Both the position numbers and the translations under genes were made by a program. From NCBI GenBank assembly GCA_002633025.1, contig NMRB01000367.1:132530-196529 (forward strand): 64,000 bases of DNA, in the 5' to 3' direction. Source of the DNA: Notospermus geniculatus. Lineage: Eukaryota; Nemertea; Pilidiophora; Heteronemertea; Lineidae. Shown here one piece after another: positions 1-10,604 of this stretch. Under the pieces are notes generated by a model. The model searched no databases. It was given only the letters and a program-made list of their open reading frames with translations, and was not told where the DNA came from. Position 1 is the stretch's first letter, and each line of letters starts with the position of its first letter.

Positions 1-57
1 ATGACTTCTCGTCATGAATTCTGCACAGCGGAATACCGACGAATTCCAAATTCCCGT

Positions 58-468
58 TAAAGCTACATACAGATGTGTACGATTTTCCGACAATGACAAT
101 GCGGCAACGACAATACATGTACGGCAATGACAACGTCAACGGCAAGGCGTTTTGGGTGTACACATGAATACGGCCATAAGTATAAATAGCGGACGTATCT
201 CATAAGCCATGCGACATGATGGACGACGACGACATTACCAAGCGCGCGTGTTGATGTAATATAAACACATGATTTACGTCCGACAACGGCAAAAAGTCGT
301 TCCTGGATCTATTCAAAAAATAAACGGATAATCGTATCGCATTTAACCGGATAGTCTCACAACCGTGCCGCATCCATGTGAACGAAACAGTTCATTTTCC
401 TACATGTGCATTTTTTTGCCGTTGCCGTATTGTTGTCGGAAAATCGTACACATGTGTACGTAGCTTTA
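58..468. repeat. Foldback element, arms about 55-65 bp
   Basis: The left arm begins TTAAAGCTACATACAGATG near 58. The right arm ends GTGTACGTAGCTTTA near 468. The arms match in inverted orientation through GATTTTCCGACAA and GGCAACG, with a few mismatches. The centre holds short CGGCAA/CGACAA runs and no credible ORF. It looks like a degraded non-autonomous DNA transposon; the superfamily is not assigned because no clean target duplication was seen. Confidence 0.5.
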
Positions 469-565
469 GCCGAATCGATATATCGTAGGCTAAGGTCTAA
501 GCATTTGATGAGGGGAGATTTCGGGCTTACCAAAAATTCATCCGTCCCAAGTTTGCAAACTGGCA

Positions 566-604
566 AGGTGGGTGGGGTGGGGGTGGGGGTGGGGGAGGGG
601 GGTT
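566..604 (+). repeat. G-rich low-complexity tract
   Basis: Runs of G separated by single T or A bases (GGTGGG, GGGGTGGGGG, GGGGGAGGGGGG) extend over about 40 bp. With at least four G-runs on one strand it could form a G-quadruplex. Whether it does anything is unknown. Confidence 0.7.
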
Positions 605-906
605 GCCCTTTGCTTGTGGGCAGGATAGACCTTCTTGATTTGGCATCGTTGCGTTCGGCCATTGTGTGGAGCGAAGCTGGTATCCTTGAAAGCAATTGAA
701 CTGAATAGGGAGACATTCAAACGCCGTAAGAACATTGAAAAATACATGTAGTAGTATAAATTATAGTTATAGTCACTGTATCTCCGGATAACTGCCATCC
801 GAACTGCTCTGATATTAAAAGCTCTGAAGGGCATTTTTATGTATTTTAGACTTTATTATTAATAAATAATATTTTCAGTGTCAAGAACAATATTGCAATA
901 AATGAA

Positions 907-1620
907 GACACTTAAACCAACATCAACAAGACGATCTTTAATATCACTAGAAGATAACTAGGACGAGAGGACTTTGCTTCATTTCGTTGAGAAAAAAATG
1001 TTACAAGTTGATGTGTTGGTTATAACGAAACTGCAATTTGTGGCACGATTTTTGATGAGATACCGCTGTGTACATTTTAAGAACATCGTTCCCGACTTTG
1101 CACACTTGACACTTAAATGTCAGTGAGAACTGTGCTAATGAACACGGACATCAAACGATGTGTATCTCGGTGTGAGGGAGCACGTCAAATACACTCAAAT
1201 GGCAAGATATCTTTGGACATGTAATAAATAAATCGTGTTTGGGGGGGGGGGGTTGTGGATGAAGATGAATGAGATCGTAGACTCGAATTACTGTATTAAA
1301 GGGAAACTGCACCCATTGTAAATTTTTGAATTTTTATCAATCTATGGAGACTATTGCCATGAGTGTGATGTCACTAGTGTCTATGAGCTGAAGACCTTTA
1401 TTGTAGTGAATGAGCTAATACTGTGACTGCCTAGGCCCATTGGTTGTACATGTATCTTCATAAATATGCACTGAACACACATGACATCACATGTGCTGTG
1501 CAATGGTCCCCTTGGGATGCAATAAAAATGCTTAAAATGACGAGTTTCCTTATTTAAAAAAAATTATGACATGTTGCAGTTATCAAGTGAATGAATTTGA
1601 ATGTATTAACGATATTTCAA
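907..1620. repeat. Duplicated block 0, first copy
   Basis: This stretch matches 1709-2422 almost base for base, offset by 802. It includes a poly-G run and most of a TTAA-type MITE starting at 1296. The match stops at 1620 inside the MITE, and the following 87 bp belong to another repeat before a lone N at 1708. This looks like two alleles placed end to end, with a true tandem duplication as the alternative. Confidence 0.75.
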
Positions 1621-1707
1621 ATGATAATAAACAAGAAGTCAATCTCCAGAATTCACGAATTTTCGACCCCAACCGGGGTCTTTTTCAAGTGGAACTTTAC
1701 AATCTGA
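1621..1707 (-). repeat. Short hairpin repeat (GACCCC/GGGGTC), diverged copy
   Basis: Read on the minus strand, the element has a hairpin of stem GACCCC, loop GGTT and partner GGGGTC, followed by GAAA. The flanking words (agtcaatctccag, ggaactttacaat) also flank a second copy at 21991-22087. Here the upstream core word is TTGAAAA rather than the CTGANGA of other copies. It interrupts the end of the first duplicated block. Confidence 0.6.
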
Positions 1708-1708
1708 N

Positions 1709-2422
1709 GACACTTAAACCAACATCAACAAGACGATCTTTAATATCACTAGAAGATAACTAGGACGAGAGGACTTTGCTTCATTTCGTTGAGAAAAAAA
1801 TGTTACAAGTTGATGTGTTGGTTATAACGAAACTGCAATTTGTGGCACGATTTTTGATGAGATACCGCTGTGTACATTTTAAGAACATCGTTCCCGACTT
1901 TGCACACTTGACACTTAAATGTCAGTGAGAACTGTGCTAATGAACACGGACATCAAACGATGTGTATCTCGGTGTGAGGGAGCACGTCAAATACACTCAA
2001 ATGGCAAGATATCTTTGGACATGTAATAAATAAATCGTGTTTGGGGGGGGGGGGTTGTGGATGAAGATGAATGAGATCGTAGACTCGAATTACTGTATTA
2101 AAGGGAAACTGCACCCATTGTAAATTTTTGAATTTTTATCAATCTATGGAGACTATTGCCATGAGCGTGATGTCACTAGTGTCTATGAGCTGAAGACCTT
2201 TATTGTAGTGAATGAGCTAATACTGTGACTGCCTAGGCCTATTGGTTGTACATGTATCTTCATAAATATGCACTGAACACACATGACATCACATGTGCTG
2301 CGCAATGGTCCCCTTGGGATGCAATAAAAATGCTTAAAATGACGAGTTTCCTTATTTAAAAAAAATTATGACATGTTGCAGTTATCAAGTGAATGAATTT
2401 GAATGTATTAACGATATTTCAA
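1709..2422. repeat. Duplicated block 0, second copy
   Basis: Second copy of 907-1620, starting directly after the single N at 1708. It runs on past the first copy's breakpoint, so the MITE at 2098-2462 is complete here. Confidence 0.75.
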
Positions 2423-2462
2423 AAATTCAAAATTTTACACAATGAATGGAATCTCCCTTTAA
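2098..2462. mobile_element. TTAA-type MITE (piggyBac-like), complete
   Basis: About 357 bp bounded by TTAA at 2098-2101 and 2459-2462. Termini read AGGGAAACTGCACCCATTG on the left and CAATGAATGGAATCTCCCT on the right, followed by AT-rich inverted repeats. The TTAA duplication is the piggyBac signature, although the terminal bases are not the canonical CCC. A truncated copy lies at 1296-1620, and further copies in opposite orientation lie at 5538-5906 and 7839-8191. Confidence 0.7.
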
Positions 2463-3033
2463 AAATAGATTGTTGGGCTTCCAGCGGCATTCGACTGAAA
2501 CGGAAATTACATGTGACCACAGCGAAATAAGCCGACAGAAGTAATGTATAAACATGTACCGCCTACGTGTAGTCGAATGTCACATATAGCTTAGAATACT
2601 GAAGTAATCGCGATCGATGGGGGCCGTATCTCCGGAGGTCATTTACATGGCTATTTTCTGGTGACATTACCCATGAGGTCATATATTTTGCGGTTCTGAC
2701 AGGGCATACATGCTAAATGTATGAACGGTCGAGCCATTAGGGTGGCGTCAGGCGCGTGTTTCTGTTCACTTGATGGCTTGTAAGAGACAACCATCTCAAT
2801 GACGACGGCGTTTCAGGCTAGTCTGTGTCTTCTGATGGTCAGTACCGTATCAGTAGTATCAGTCGTAACAAACCTCACATGAGCTAGGAAATGCGAGATG
2901 CGTCCCAATGATATTCTATTCCTTCCTGGTGGAGTTAGGTATGAGATACATGAACTTCAACGTCTACCTTAGGAAGACCGGGAGCAAATGTACGTTGGTT
3001 ATCTGAATACAATTTGTCGGCGAACACAACCTT
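2463..3033. other. No gene or repeat recognised
   Basis: Single-copy sequence between two MITEs. Neither strand shows a convincing exon, RNA gene or inverted repeat. Confidence 0.5.
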
Positions 3034-3636
3034 GGGCCTTATTCACACAGTTCTCTTAGGGACCGTCTCAAGCCAAAGAAGTGTAATTTTATTTTCACTT
3101 CTCTCTTGACCCCCTCCCCCCTCAGAAGTGAAATTTTGGCATCTAATTGGCTTCACTCGTGGGGTGGTAGTACACAAGTCTTATGAAAGATGTTGGGTTA
3201 TACATGTAGAAGAAAGGGACTAAACAACTTGTTGATTAAAAACACAGTTTTAATTTGACTGACTTTAAGAACAATATCTAAGAGCAGTCTTGGCATTATA
3301 TATAAGAGTTGACTTCAGTATACCCCCCCCCCCCATAACGTAATGAATGTAGCTTTTTCATTTTTTTTCTATTTTGAAGAAAGATGTGCCGGTAATATTA
3401 CTTTTTTAGAAATTCCATGAAGCCAATTTCTTTTCAAGAAGTGAAATGGTGACCATGAAGTTAGCCACCCTCCCCCAGTGAAAAAAATTACCCTTCTTTG
3501 GCTTCAAAGTATTTTTGAGACGGTCCCTCAGCAGTTAAGAATTCGTAACATGAGCTATTGTGCGTCAACAATTGAACAATGGTTTAAGAGGACGCCACGA
3601 ATGCGCAACTCTAAGTATGCTTTGTGAATAAGGTGC
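3034..3636. mobile_element. MITE with GGGCCTTATTCACA ends, carrying a nested MITE
   Basis: Termini GGGCCTTATTCACAC (3034) and TTTGTGAATAAGGTGCC (ending 3636) are inverted. Only about 130 bp belong to this outer element; the rest is the second MITE at 3059-3527. The ends match the polymorphic MITE at 40611-40750, so the two are one family. The outer right half recurs at 4318-4430 with the same sequence downstream. Confidence 0.7.
3059..3527. mobile_element. Nested MITE with GGGACCGTCTCAA ends
   Basis: Inverted termini GGGACCGTCTCAA and TTTTTGAGACGGTCCC continue inward with GCCAAAGAAG/CTTCTTTGGC. The left flank is TTA and the second copy of the right flank (4318) reads CCCTTA, so a 3-bp TTA target duplication is likely, as in PIF/Harbinger elements. 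It contains C-rich and T-rich runs and no ORF. A relative with GGGGCCGTCTCAAAAT ends lies at 15997-16339. Confidence 0.65.
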
Positions 3637-3639
3637 CGC

Positions 3640-3977
3640 ATCCAAATCCCTTTGATTATGTCACGTTAAATATAGTATGATATTTCATACAACTGATTCA
3701 TACACTTCTTCGCAAAGATGGATACAATTTTGCTTTATCCATTCTAGCCATCCTTAGTTTATGTCACCACTACAAAGCTTTGTACTCGAATACTGTGAAT
3801 CAAAGGGAAACAAACCGACATCTTCATCCTCGCTTTGCTATGGAAAGTCAGCTAATGAGACCGTGTGGGGATGGTGCGGAGATATCATAAACCATTTATT
3901 ATCCTACTCCTCGGTATATCATGCATTTTTATGTCTCCCGGGAACTGTCACACAGCGCCCAAACTGTCTAAATGACA
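3640..3977. repeat. Duplicated flank, first copy
   Basis: This sequence, together with the MITE half upstream, repeats at about 4424-4769 with few differences. It ends at a lone N (3978), as other duplicated blocks here do. A short frame reading MSPLQSFVLEYCESKG occurs in both copies but has no recognisable domain, so coding is not claimed. Confidence 0.65.
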
Positions 3978-3978
3978 N

Positions 3979-4285
3979 CATACAAAGTTTCATCATGATA
4001 GCTCAAGCCATTCTCAAAATACAGGCCTTTGAATTTTTTCACAAAACGCCCCCTACTGGCCAAAGTAGAAATCGCATCGCACCCAAAATCGAACTTGACC
4101 TAGATTTTGTGGTCATACACACCCATATGCAATACGAAAATGATCCGTCAAAAACTGAAGGCGCTATCCATCTGACAAGGGAAAGGTTTACGCACGCACG
4201 CACGCACGCACGACAGACCACCACTAAAGGCGCCAAGCACAGCATAAGCCCTTTTGGCCTATGGGCCAAGCGGGCTAAAAATACC
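3979..4285. repeat. Dispersed repeat with (ACGC)n array
   Basis: The segment carries TTGACCTAGATTTTGTGG, a run of five ACGC units near 4192-4212, and a tail ending GGCCAAGCGGGCTAAAAA. From memory this wording resembles a repeat common in amphioxus and some molluscs. No family name is given because it cannot be checked here. The left part is cut by the N at 3978. Confidence 0.45.
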
Positions 4286-4317
4286 CTTCTTTGGCTTCAA
4301 GGTATTTTTAGATGGAC

Positions 4318-4770
4318 CCTTAGCAGTTAAGAATTCGTAACATGAGCTATTGTGCGTCAACAGTTGAACAATGGTTAAAGAGGACGCTACGAATGCGCTA
4401 AGTATGCTTTATGAATAAGGTGCCGCATCCAAATCCCTTTGATTATATCACGTTAAATATAGTACTATGATATTTCATACAACTGATTCATACACTTCTT
4501 CGCAAAGATGGATACAATTTTGCTTTATCCATTCTAGCCATCCTTAGTTTATGTCACCACTACAAAGCTTTGTACTCGAATACTGTGAATCAAAGGAAAA
4601 CATACCGACATCTTCATCCTCGCTTTGCTATGGAAAGTCAGCTAATGAGACCGTGTGGGGATGGTGCGGAGATATCATAAACCATTTATTATCCTACTCC
4701 TCGGTATATCATGCATTTTTATGTCTCCCGGGAACTGTCACACAGCGCCCAAACTGTCTAAATGACATTA
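4318..4770. repeat. Duplicated flank, second copy
   Basis: Second copy of 3528-3977. It begins at the inner MITE's right flank (CCCTTAGCAGTTAAGAATTC) and continues beyond the first copy's breakpoint into unique sequence. Confidence 0.65.
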
Positions 4771-4955
4771 ATGACAACACTCAACGATGCTTTAGAAAAA
4801 TAATAGATGTTTAAAGAACAACGTTTACGGGGCAATGTCTAATAGACAAGGCAAGCCATGGCGAGTAGCAAAAAGGCTCCGTGCTGAAAAGTAATGGTTA
4901 TTTTAGGAATAAATGAAGTAAAAAAGATATCTATTAATGGCGATATGATGAAAAG

Positions 4956-5142
4956 TAAAGTCGTCTCCGATATTCGCAAATTAACTATTCTATAACTATT
5001 ATTTTACAACTATTAATCCACAATTAGGATCCAGCTGATTCACTTCTGGGATTTCAACTAGAAAGTGCCTGAGGAAGACCCCGGTTGGAGTCGAAAATTT
5101 GCGAATATCGGAGACGACTTCACAAGTCTTATACTGTCATTT
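4956..5142 (+). mobile_element. Foldback with hairpin motif, 187 bp
   Basis: The ends are inverted: AGTCGTCTCCGATATTCGC near 4965 and GCGAATATCGGAGACGACT near 5120. The right half carries CTGAGGA, a GACCCC/GGAGTC stem-loop and GAAA at 5069-5096. The same parts in larger form make up 61236-61578. The left half has lost its hairpin, so this copy is internally deleted. Confidence 0.65.
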
Positions 5143-5242
5143 TGTATGTCGTTTTTTGTGCTCTGTTTTGGATAATGATATGATGGAATTTAGCTTTCAA
5201 CAACTCCATCGTTAGCAAAAACCTTAAGAGTTAGAATATAAG

Positions 5243-5390
5243 CCGTGACAAAAAGATAAACTGACACTTCGCGGAAAATGCTTCAAGCTGATAAACAGTG
5301 ATACTGCAATTTATCTTTTTGTCAAAATTGCAGTTATCGCTGTTTATCAGCTTGAAATACTTTCCGCTAAGTGTCAGTTTATGTTACGGA
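5243..5390. mobile_element. Short palindromic MITE
   Basis: Two arms of about 65 bp face each other. The left reads CCGTGACAAAAAGATAAAC and then TTCAAGCTGATAAACAG. The right reads CTGTTTATCAGCTTGAA and then GTGTCAGTTTATGTTACGG. The loop is only a few bases, so the whole element is one long imperfect hairpin. Family not identified. Confidence 0.65.
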
Positions 5391-5537
5391 TACCTAAGCG
5401 TTATGGCTGTATTTCTGGCAGGTCATGCATATTTACCATATTCAAACACTCGTAAATCGTGCTCAGTGTTCTGTTCTGAACGTGGCTACAGTGAATGGGC
5501 AATGGTAACAACGAGACTACAGTGGAATTTTGCAAAA

Positions 5538-5906
5538 TTAAAGGGAGACTCCATTCATTCCGTAAAATTTTGAATTTTTGAAATATCGTTAATACATTCA
5601 AATTCATTGATATCTGCAACATGTCATAATTTTTTAACATCAGCTACATGTAACTCATCATTTTAAGTATTTTTAATTAATTACATCCCAAGGGGACCAT
5701 TGCACAGCACATGATTGTGATGTCATATGTGCTCAATGCATATTTTTGAAGGTACAACCAATAGGCCTAGGCAGTCACAGTATTAGCCCATTCACTACAA
5801 AGGTCGTCAGCCTATTGGCACTAGTGACATCACAACTCATGGCAATAGTCTCCATGGATTGATAGAAATTCAACAGAAGTTTACAATGAATGGAATCTGC
5901 CTTTAA
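5538..5906. mobile_element. TTAA-type MITE (piggyBac-like), second copy
   Basis: Bounded by TTAA at 5538-5541 and 5903-5906. Termini are AGGGAGACTCCATTCATTC and AATGAATGGAATCTGCCT. Internal sequence matches 2098-2462 in opposite orientation. Non-coding. Confidence 0.7.
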
Positions 5907-6240
5907 ATGATTGTACCGTGGGATTCTTGTCCACTGGTCAACAATAAATAGACAGACTGAGCGAGACTCCTCTATTAGATGCCAGATGTATTCATCTGTT
6001 CATCTGTCACCGATGCTAGTTTTCCCCCATGGGATACAACACAGACAATGAGCTCCATTCGCAGATGGTTACTGACAGAATCCATACCTCCAATGACGTC
6101 TGACTTGTGCAGCCATTGGTTACCAACATCTATAATTACCTATCGTTCGATTCATTCTGTTTAAGCCATACATGGCATTTTCTAGACACTTTTTTATCCA
6201 TTACATTCACTGTAATTGCGGCCAACGTGATCTAATCCCA
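5907..6240. other. No feature recognised
   Basis: Unique sequence between a MITE and an exon-like open frame. A 61-codon frame is present but has no domain or splice signals that would support it. Confidence 0.4.
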
Positions 6241-6524
6241 TCATCCGGCAATACATTCGATTTTCCTACAGACAATGTTGGTCTGTTGAACAACTACATT
6301 GTCTACATGTATACTCGTATTGCTGGGGATGTTGAATGGCGGTCGTTTTTTCCCCTCAGATCTTCTCGCCTCCACTAGTTTGGTTAGTTCCTCCCCAGTC
6401 AGTTCTCCAGAATCACTGCCCTCCCCACTGCTAGGTCTTCCCCATTTGTGGCACTGTTTGCCTCTTCTCGACTTACATACATTATTGACAAATTCTACTC
6501 CGATTAAGATGCCAGTGGTTGCGA
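6241..6524 (-). CDS. Exon-like open frame, possible membrane-protein tail
   Basis: On the minus strand a frame of about 94 codons stays open from a possible acceptor (CTCCAG just upstream of 6524) to TGA at 6241-6243. It has no ATG start, so it would be a last exon. It opens with a short hydrophobic run (TTGILIGVEFV), then basic KSRRGKQ, then an acidic serine/glycine stretch (SSGEGSDSGELTGEELTKL), then EARRSEGKKRPP. That order resembles the cytoplasmic tail of a membrane protein. I recognise no domain. The acceptor's pyrimidine tract is weak, no upstream exon was found, and the opposite strand is open too. Function unknown; coding status uncertain. Confidence 0.33.
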
Positions 6525-7097
6525 CTGGAGCTCAGGTGAATAACGGTGACTCCGTCGGTCATTTATTTCTTGCTATATTGAAATAAATGATGCCATGGGG
6601 AGCTTAGATACGGGGCATGAATACGAGAGAATGAAACTGTGACCGAAGATAGTATTTGTCATCATTTAGGTGATTTGCGCTAGCACTAGTTATGGAGTAT
6701 GGTAAAGAGTAAGTCTGCTGAGACTGGTTTGATACAACGCTGTTGCATTAAATTGCAATTACTTTCTTTTTTTGTCATTATTTTTTCACAAAAACGTGAC
6801 ATCAGATATGAACAAAAGCTTTGCCATTTGCCCTAATGGCTTTGTCATTTCGTGCCTTTACACGACCGTAATTTTTTCCAACATCCCCCATTAATAGAAT
6901 CTACTTAATGTACTACTTTGTGAGGAACATAAATCAAGTGCTGGGCTTCAACGCCCGCGGCAATGCTTTTATAGCGAACATTTTGTGAAATCATTGAGAA
7001 ATTGAGAACAAGCAAAGTACTCCACTCCATTCCTAAGTTTCAAAGATAAAACTACATCTCGCGGCCAGATTTGCGTTAACACAAATATCAAACGAAA
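6525..7097. other. No feature recognised
   Basis: AT-rich single-copy sequence before the first large duplicated block. No repeat ends or credible exon seen. Confidence 0.4.
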
Positions 7098-7838
7098 GAA
7101 AATTAAACGACAAGAAAAAGTGGGGAAGTAAATTTTCCGCGACACGAACGTAAGCTCTTGTGCGCTGTTGCAAACCAAAAGCAATGTGACTCAGAGCGTG
7201 AAGAAACTGCAACGTTTTTAGACACATGTGTAATGCTGTTCTGTCGAGAGTCTATGTCCTCGAATTCAGCTGCGTCAGCACTTAGCAGAGGGGAGATTTT
7301 TGCGGAGTGGTTCTTTATATGTATAAAAATGAAACTAAATGTTACTTTTCGAATGAATAGTAAGTTTGCTCTGTGTCTCATGAGCTAAGATTCCTCTGCT
7401 TTGCTTGCGTTGTGTCATTGTTTGTAAGCGCAACAGCCCGAAAGAAAACGAATCTGCAAGAAATGATATTTTAAAAGGCAACTTGTCTGCTGCTGCGAAG
7501 CCTCGAAGCAAAACATTTTGCGGTGGCGAAAATTAATTTAACAGCTCAAGCATCCATTGCGGAAAAATACTGGCACAACTTACGTGAAGTGAGCGCTGAT
7601 GCCGCCATTCCGGGCATTAAACATCCTGAAAAATCGCAATATTACAACAGAAAAATTATGAAAAGTGAACAATGTATGATACAGCGTAAGAAGGTACTGA
7701 TTTTATTTTTATTTTTATTTTGCCTATCCTGAAAACATATCAACATCAACGACAAGACTACTCAGTTGTTAATAATGTTACGTATTCAGTGTTTCATCTT
7801 AAAGCAATCAGTCTTGCCATCATCCTACAAAATGTTAC

Positions 7839-8191
7839 TTATGGGAGACTACATTCATTGTGTAAAATTTTGAATTTTTGAAATATCGTTAATACATTCA
7901 GATTCATTGATATCTGCAACATGTCGTATTTTTTAAAATCAGCAAACTCATCATTTTAAGCATTTTTATTGCATCCCAAGGGCACCATTTCACAGCACAT
8001 GTGATGTCATATGTGTTCAATGCATATTTATGAAGGTACAACCACTAGGCCTAGACAGTCACAGTATTAGCTATCCACTACAATAAAGGTCTTCAGCCTG
8101 TGGACACCAATAGTGACATCAAAACTCACAGCAATAGTCTCCATGGATTCATAAAAATTCAAAAGTTTACAATGAGTAGAGGTTCCCTTGA
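7839..8191. mobile_element. TTAA-type MITE with an observed empty site
   Basis: Same family as 2098-2462 and 5538-5906. Copy 2 of the block has no element at the matching place and reads ...AACTTAAGGC (TTAA at 16374-16377). Here the element is flanked by TTAT and TTGA, slightly decayed versions of that duplicated TTAA. Confidence 0.75.
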
Positions 8192-8442
8192 GGCATATCA
8201 TATTTTAAAGATTCGACATATCCCACTCCAAGAAGTGAATACCACCAGTGAAAAAGTCGATTTCGCGCTGCATGCCTCGAATCCAACTTTCCGTATCAAA
8301 CTAATTGCATGCCCGAGTAGAGATTTATCCTCACAACAAAAAGCTGTGCATCTTTGATAAGCTTGATTACTGCAGTTTGACAACCTCCGAGGCAGCTTCC
8401 AGGTTCTTTACTTGGAAATGGTAGCATCCAGCGAACTATCGC

Positions 8443-9195
8443 NNNNNNNNNNNNNNNNNNNNNNNNNNNNNNNNNNNNNNNNNNNNNNNNNNNNNNNNNN
8501 NNNNNNNNNNNNNNNNNNNNNNNNNNNNNNNNNNNNNNNNNNNNNNNNNNNNNNNNNNNNNNNNNNNNNNNNNNNNNNNNNNNNNNNNNNNNNNNNNNNN
8601 NNNNNNNNNNNNNNNNNNNNNNNNNNNNNNNNNNNNNNNNNNNNNNNNNNNNNNNNNNNNNNNNNNNNNNNNNNNNNNNNNNNNNNNNNNNNNNNNNNNN
8701 NNNNNNNNNNNNNNNNNNNNNNNNNNNNNNNNNNNNNNNNNNNNNNNNNNNNNNNNNNNNNNNNNNNNNNNNNNNNNNNNNNNNNNNNNNNNNNNNNNNN
8801 NNNNNNNNNNNNNNNNNNNNNNNNNNNNNNNNNNNNNNNNNNNNNNNNNNNNNNNNNNNNNNNNNNNNNNNNNNNNNNNNNNNNNNNNNNNNNNNNNNNN
8901 NNNNNNNNNNNNNNNNNNNNNNNNNNNNNNNNNNNNNNNNNNNNNNNNNNNNNNNNNNNNNNNNNNNNNNNNNNNNNNNNNNNNNNNNNNNNNNNNNNNN
9001 NNNNNNNNNNNNNNNNNNNNNNNNNNNNNNNNNNNNNNNNNNNNNNNNNNNNNNNNNNNNNNNNNNNNNNNNNNNNNNNNNNNNNNNNNNNNNNNNNNNN
9101 NNNNNNNNNNNNNNNNNNNNNNNNNNNNNNNNNNNNNNNNNNNNNNNNNNNNNNNNNNNNNNNNNNNNNNNNNNNNNNNNNNNNNNNNNNNNNNN
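8443..9195. other. Assembly gap (753 N)
   Basis: Undetermined bases. The flanks match 16632 and 19703 in copy 2, which are separated by 3,070 bp of palindrome-rich sequence. Open frames that run through the gap are artefacts. Confidence 0.98.
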
Positions 9196-10432
9196 CAGAT
9201 GTTTGGAAATCACTCCCGCATCAACCGTTGAAGGATTCGTTAATCATGACGAACTCGTACGACCTCATTTAATTCAATATTTGTTTTGGGTATGTACATG
9301 TATGAACAAAGCCATGGACGTCACTACAGCCATTTTCGCCTGGCAAACACATTAGAAGCCCCGCTGGGTGACTTGCCATAGCGTTCTTCTCATACGCTAC
9401 GAAAGAATGTGACCTTTCCTACCGTCACGTAACAAAATTGGTGAACTTGATGAAGAGAGACAGGGATTTCCTGTGAGAGCCAATCCATGACACGCGGAGA
9501 CCTAATAAGACGTGATACCACAATCAAGGTGATGACCGCCTGGATCCATTCACATGAAAATGCAATTTTTGCCACCATTGGTTCTCGGGACATGGGTAAC
9601 ACTCCTAAGAGCCCCGTGGCAAATCATTTAGCTAATGGGTGTTGATCCGGACATATGAGGCACTGATTTCATTACCCTGTGACAAAGTCACTACCACCAC
9701 ATCTAATAAAGCCAGCCTCTGCTGTGATTCAATTACTGCTGGACCTAGCAAAGCCATAATACTAGTTATGGCCGTGTGTAGACTCCGTATATTGCCGGAG
9801 GGCGCCAGTTTACTGTTCAGGCAGGATGGCCTGGGAAGGCGATAGGGACTAATGGCTAGGGACGCCGTTCAATGGTGCTCAGGTTGCCAATGAGCTTTGG
9901 CCGAGGTCACAAGGAGACAAGGAGATTATTTTGTTGCATACGTTGAGTTCTTAGTCGTTGCAAGATTATGCACGGAATGATCAAATTCCCGCTCTCTCTC
10001 CTCCAATTTGAGTGGATCAATAACCCTCGGAGCCAGTTTTATTCTGTACGCATAGCGGATTCCTGAGGGGCGCTGTCCCATCCCTAATGATGACCTCATG
10101 GACATTGGCCAAACACACGGGCGCGCGTGTACATAAATGTACGTCTTCATCACGTCCATTGGAAGATAGATTGGATAATGTGGATAGCAGAAAATCAACT
10201 TTTAATTTGACCAAAAACGCACGTAAATTTTTTGTCAGGTGTAAGCGAAACTCTCTTTACATGCCGTAGCCAGATTTTGTTCTCTTTTGCAACTACAATT
10301 GTTACATGTACGTTAGAGCAGAACTGATGACTGTTTTGATGGTCTGTTCCGGTCAGCATCTCTGATACTGGCGAACAATTATATCCGCGAAACCTTCGGT
10401 TTGTTTTCGGTCATCTTGGCAGTCACCTGCAT
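9196..10432. other. Conserved between copies, no gene assigned
   Basis: This matches 19703-20934 with a few per cent divergence. On the minus strand a frame of about 70 codons starting MLPMSREPMVAKIAFSCEW is open in both copies and includes a hydrophobic run (AVITLIVVSRLI). No family was recognised, and the neighbouring sequence in that frame carries stops. It could be a decayed exon or chance. Confidence 0.3.
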
Positions 10433-10604
10433 GGGCCCGGTTGCACCAAACTTAACTTCTTATCGTAAGATACGGAATTTGGGACAACCCCTAAGACATG
10501 TCGTAACTGCATGGACAGGGCGACGTCCTAAGACATCGATGGTGCAACCCATTTTTGTTCTTAACTTTAAGACCGCACCTACGATCTTTGGTGCAACCGG
10601 GCCC
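10433..10604. mobile_element. 172-bp MITE with GGGCCCGGTTGCACC ends, copy 1 only
   Basis: Perfectly inverted termini GGGCCCGGTTGCACCAAA and TTTGGTGCAACCGGGCCC. Copy 2 reads straight through this point (about 20931-20940, CACCTGGTCT), which places the insertion. The left flank has a few extra bases (GCAT) and no clean target duplication, so the superfamily stays open. Confidence 0.8.

Noticed and set aside
8296-9272. Open frames of 286-305 codons on both strands
   Set aside because: They are open only because they cross the 753-N gap; the real residues at each end are few.
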